Positions 22,403 to 24,865 of a stretch of 24,865 nucleotides of DNA are shown piece by piece. Source of the stretch: Betaproteobacteria bacterium. GTDB taxonomy: Bacteria > Pseudomonadota > Gammaproteobacteria > Burkholderiales > SG8-39. The DNA is taken from assembly GCA_011391185.1 (NCBI GenBank), contig JAABRB010000009.1, positions 1-24,865 of the forward strand, read 5' to 3'. Below the pieces are notes generated by a model. It saw nothing but the letters and a program-made list of their open reading frames with translations. It made no database searches and had not been told where the DNA came from. Every line of letters begins with the position of its first letter. The first letter of the stretch is position 1. Both the position numbers and the translations under genes were made by a program.

Positions 22403-23020
22403 ATGGGCACCGCAAAGCACGGCGCGAGCAGCGGCCAGCTGCATCGTCGCGAGGTCGTGAAGATCCTGCTCGCCGACCGCGGCGAACTGCTCGTCGTCGC
22501 CGGACTCGGTGCGCCGGCCTGGGACGCAACCGAAGCAGGCGACCATCCGCTGACCCTGCCACTCTGGGGCGGCATGGGCGGCGCGGCCATGATCGGGCTT
22601 GGCCTCGCGATCGCGCAACCCGGCCGGCGCGTCCTCGTCCTCACCGGCGATGGCGAGATGCTGATGGGACTCGGATCGCTCGCGACGATCGGCGCCCGGC
22701 GCACCCGCAACCTATCGGTGGTCGTGCTCGACAACGAGCGCTATGGTGAGACCGGCATGCAGGCCACCCATACCGCATATGGCGTGGACCTCGCGGGTGT
22801 CGCAAAAGCATGCGGGTTTACGGCCTGCGCAGTGGTGACGACGATGGACGAGGTCACGCGACTGCGCGGCGATGTCCACAGCGACGCTGGCCCGCTCTTC
22901 GCACAGATCAAGGTAGCGGCCGACAAGCTGCCGCTCGTTCTCCCACCGCGCGACGCGACCCACCTCAAGAACCGCTTTCGCGAGGCCCTCCTGGGCAAAC
23001 GCGCCCAAATCCAGAACTGA
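22403..23020 (+). CDS. Thiamine-diphosphate decarboxylase, TPP-binding subunit
   Basis: A 205-residue partner subunit with the PP half. The ThDP/Mg motif is GDGEMLMGLGSLATIGARRT to LDNERYG, that is GDG (82-84) and Asn111 with the usual spacing. The strand GLGAPAWDATEAGDHPLTLPLWGGMGGAAMIGLGLA precedes it, as in ComE-type subunits. Neither subunit could act alone. The ATG at 22403 lies two bases after the partner's stop. The sequence ends with a basic helix. It shares the uncertainty on substrate with its partner. Confidence 0.87.
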   Translation: MGTAKHGASSGQLHRREVVKILLADRGELLVVAGLGAPAWDATEAGDHPLTLPLWGGMGGAAMIGLGLAIAQPGRRVLVLTGDGEMLMGLGSLATIGARRTRNLSVVVLDNERYGETGMQATHTAYGVDLAGVAKACGFTACAVVTTMDEVTRLRGDVHSDAGPLFAQIKVAADKLPLVLPPRDATHLKNRFREALLGKRAQIQN

Positions 23021-23377
23021 CCGACCGCCCTTCCTGCACGGCGGTTTCCAGCAAAGCGGCCCGACGCACGGTGGCTTGAACGTCACCATGCGTCGAGTTC
23101 ACAACATACACCCGCCGACTGTCGACGAATTGGCGACACTGATCGTCAAATGGTGCGTGGCAGACGTCGCCCGGGCTCGTTCGAGGCCCCAAAACCGGCC
23201 GGATTTCCGCGCTGAACCCGATCCACGCGTGACAGCACGCACGTTCGCCGCTAAGCGACCGGCCCGTTGTGTGAATTCCGACACTTGCGAGGCACCGGGA
23301 GCGTCGACTGGGCACCCTCTTTGCTCACTGATCAGGGCGGTCCGATGTTTTCATATAACTTCAATACGGAGAGAGAC
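23021..23377. other. Intergenic region with weak terminator
   Basis: ACCGCC (23024-23029) pairs with GGCGGT (23040-23045), followed by TTTCC: a weak possible terminator for the decarboxylase pair. A TATAAC at about 23354-23359 precedes the next gene and could be its -10 box, with no good -35. Nothing else clear is seen. Both strands hold only short shadow ORFs. Confidence 0.35.
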
Positions 23378-23599
23378 ATGGACGAAACCCTTGAGACTGG
23401 ACTAGAAGTGCAGGACTTGAGCGACGACGACAATTTCGAGCCGATCGGCCTCGATCTGGGCAAGCGCTGGCAGGGCCAGCTCCGCCGCGCCGGCTCGGCA
23501 CGCGAGCTGCCGCGCCCGCAGGGCTATAACGATTACCCGGTGTGGCTGACCGTCCCGGCGAAGATGCTCGTCGAAGAGCTGGTCGTAGAAGAAGTCTAA
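23378..23599 (+). CDS. Small acidic protein of unknown function, 73 aa
   Basis: A 73-residue protein with no recognised family. The N-terminus is strongly acidic (MDETLETGLEVQDLSDDDNF), the middle is basic (GKRWQGQLRRAGSARELPR), and the C-terminus is hydrophobic/acidic (YPVWLTVPAKMLVEELVVEEV). No Cys, signal peptide or membrane helix is present. The ATG at 23378 has GGAGAGAGAC before it, a good ribosome site, and codon use is typical, so expression is likely. Its gene stands alone with about 350 bases upstream. It could be a regulatory small protein or a leader-type peptide, but there is no evidence of modification enzymes nearby. Confidence 0.65.
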   Translation: MDETLETGLEVQDLSDDDNFEPIGLDLGKRWQGQLRRAGSARELPRPQGYNDYPVWLTVPAKMLVEELVVEEV

Positions 23600-23656
23600 G
23601 CCCGACCCCGAACAAGCCTTGACGGTCATGCGCCCGGCGCGTGGCCGATCCGCCGC

Positions 23657-24682
23657 TCACGGATGCGGGAGCGGCGGTTCTTCCATTGCCGGGATCTGCT
23701 CGCGCAGCTCCAGGATCCGGTCCTGCCAGTAGCGCTGCGAATTGAACCAGGGAAACGCGGCAGGAAAAGCGGGGTCGCTCCAGCGCCGCGCGAGCCACGC
23801 CGCGTAGTGAATCAGGCGCAGCGTCCGAAGCGCCTCCACCAGGTTGAGTTCGCGCGGATCGAGCTCGCGAAAATCCTCGTAACCCTCCAGCACGTCAAAG
23901 AGCTGGCGTGACATGTCGGCCCGCTCGCCCGATAGAAGCATCCACAAATCCTGCACCGCCGGCCCGGTGCGACAGTCGTCGAAGTCCACGAAATGGGGGC
24001 CACCCGGCAAGGGTTCCTGGGATCCCTTCCCGCCCTGCGGCTCCGTCCAGAGAACATTCCCCGCATGGCAGTCGCCGTGCAGCCGCAGCGTCGCCACCGT
24101 TCCTGCGCGGTCAAAGCTGCGGCGCACGCCGTCGAGCGCCATCGTCACCACGCTCGAGTAGGCTTCTGTGAGATCCGCGGGGATCCAGCCCGCGGAAAGC
24201 AGATAGTCACGCGGCTCCTCGCCGAAGCCCCCGATATCGAGCGCGGGTCGGTGCGCGAACGGTCGCATCGCGCCGACCGCGTGGATGCGTCCGATGAATC
24301 GGCCGATCCACTGGAGCGTCTGCGGATCGTCCAGCTCAGGGACGCGCCCGCCGCGGCGTGGATACACCGCGAAGCGAAAGGCCTCGAACTCGTGCAGGGT
24401 GCGGTTCTCGAGGACGAGGGGCGCGACCACCGGTATCTCGCGCGCCGCAAGCTCGAGGGTGAACTGATGCTCCTCGACGATCGCCGCGTCGGTCCACCGA
24501 CCCGGCCGGTAGAATTTCGCGACAACGGGCGGTCCTTCCTCCATATAGACCTGATAGACGCGGTTCTCGTAGCTGTTCAGCGCGAGCAGCCGGCCGTCGC
24601 CCAGCTGCCCGACACTCTCGAGTGCATCCAGCACTCGATCCGGCGTGAGATTCGCGTACGGCGGAGGTGCGATGTCTGACAT
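23657..24682 (-). CDS. srkA: SrkA/RdoA-type stress response serine/threonine kinase
   Basis: A 341-residue kinase of the APH/choline-kinase fold (YihE). It phosphorylates proteins in the envelope-stress response in Escherichia coli. Family motifs are LNSYENRVYQVYMEEGPPVVAKFYRPGRW (nucleotide-binding Lys), LHGDCHAGNVLW (catalytic loop, HGD-x-HxGN), HFVDFDDCRTGPAVQDLWMLLSGE (metal-binding DFDD) and a tail with WFNSQRYWQDRILELREQ. Length equals that of the family. I choose the ATG at 24682 with GCAGGGC just before. An ATG at 24691 is possible and adds three residues. The stop lies 57 bases past the convergent small acidic gene. Confidence 0.92.
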   Translation of the reverse strand: MSDIAPPPYANLTPDRVLDALESVGQLGDGRLLALNSYENRVYQVYMEEGPPVVAKFYRPGRWTDAAIVEEHQFTLELAAREIPVVAPLVLENRTLHEFEAFRFAVYPRRGGRVPELDDPQTLQWIGRFIGRIHAVGAMRPFAHRPALDIGGFGEEPRDYLLSAGWIPADLTEAYSSVVTMALDGVRRSFDRAGTVATLRLHGDCHAGNVLWTEPQGGKGSQEPLPGGPHFVDFDDCRTGPAVQDLWMLLSGERADMSRQLFDVLEGYEDFRELDPRELNLVEALRTLRLIHYAAWLARRWSDPAFPAAFPWFNSQRYWQDRILELREQIPAMEEPPLPHP

Positions 24683-24714
24683 GCCCTGCATTCTAGTGTC
24701 CCGAATCAGAAATT

Positions 24715-24838
24715 CGCCGAAGAAAACCGCCCAGTTCGACGCCAGGCGTCGTTCCGCTCCTTGCCAAGACGGCCAGTCTTGGCTGCGTCGCGCGCCTAGC
24801 CTGACGGCGAACTGAGCGGTTTTCGCTTGCCTTCGGCG
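24715..24838. repeat. Large interrupted inverted repeat at the window end
   Basis: Left arm 24715-24738 (CGCCGAAG then AAAACCGCCCAGTTCG) is the near-perfect reverse complement of 24808-24824 plus 24831-24838, with one mismatch and a 6-base bulge. Within the 70-base centre are two further hairpins: CGACGC-cag-GCGTCG (24737-24751) and CCAAGAC-ggcca-GTCTTGG (24764-24782). It resembles a REP/MITE-type mobile repeat or a complex terminator. The right arm overlaps the end of a coding frame. The far boundary is outside the window. Confidence 0.6.
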
Positions 24839-24865
24839 TACTCGTCGATCATGGATAGGGCAGTT
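24796..24865 (-). CDS. C-terminal fragment of an unidentified gene
   Basis: On the minus strand the final frame reads TALSMIDEYAEGKRKPLSSP then SG and stop (TAG at 24796-24798). It is continuous to the window end, so it looks like the tail of a gene upstream of srkA. The right arm of the inverted repeat encodes YAEGKRKPLSS. I cannot identify the protein from 22 residues. It may also be a chance frame. Confidence 0.4.
   Translation of the reverse strand, partial: TALSMIDEYAEGKRKPLSSPSG

Overview
The window is GC-rich chromosomal DNA from a proteobacterium, most likely a betaproteobacterium. The evidence is the canonical surE-pcm-nlpD-rpoS order, a five-gene urea ABC transporter running into a urease gene, strongly GC-biased third codon positions, and frequent TTG/GTG starts. 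I see no tRNA, rRNA, CRISPR array or complete insertion sequence. The species cannot be named from the sequence alone.

Positions 1-5956 (minus strand) hold urtABCDE followed by the first codons of ureD. urtA is preceded by an exact-consensus sigma-54 promoter (5777-5792), with an inverted repeat resembling NtrC half-sites further upstream. This points to nitrogen-limitation control of urea uptake feeding urease. A strong GC hairpin separates urtA from urtB, and a second hairpin lies in the urtA leader.

Positions 5957-9479 (minus) hold the surE-pcm-nlpD-rpoS stationary-phase and repair operon, whose genes overlap or nearly abut. Positions 9519-10850 hold a small exported adhesin-E-like protein, a hypothetical protein, and a GC-rich gap with a possible structured small RNA or leader and a possible coupled 42-codon ORF.

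Positions 10846-15900 form a cyclic-di-GMP and signalling block. It has a membrane diguanylate cyclase with an intact GGEEF, a ceramidase-superfamily membrane protein, a PAS-GGDAF-EAL phosphodiesterase with a QVS/QAS tripeptide repeat and a coupled 18-codon leader ORF, and a HTH-receiver regulator whose phospho-acceptor Asp is replaced by Glu. Positions 16093-18202 hold a small four-helix membrane protein beside a two-RCK potassium channel protein. A family-4-like uracil-DNA glycosylase (18221-18853) converges with a Tat-type aldo/keto reductase, and their stop codons overlap. The reductase is coupled to what looks like an internally deleted nucleotide-type transporter.

Positions 20438-23020 hold a small hypothetical gene, then a divergent pair: a 4,5-dihydroxyphthalate-decarboxylase-like/binding protein on minus and a split thiamine-diphosphate decarboxylase on plus. 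The pair suggests an uncharacterised decarboxylation pathway. The right end has a small acidic orphan protein, the SrkA/RdoA-type kinase, and a large inverted repeat that contains the 3' end of a truncated gene.
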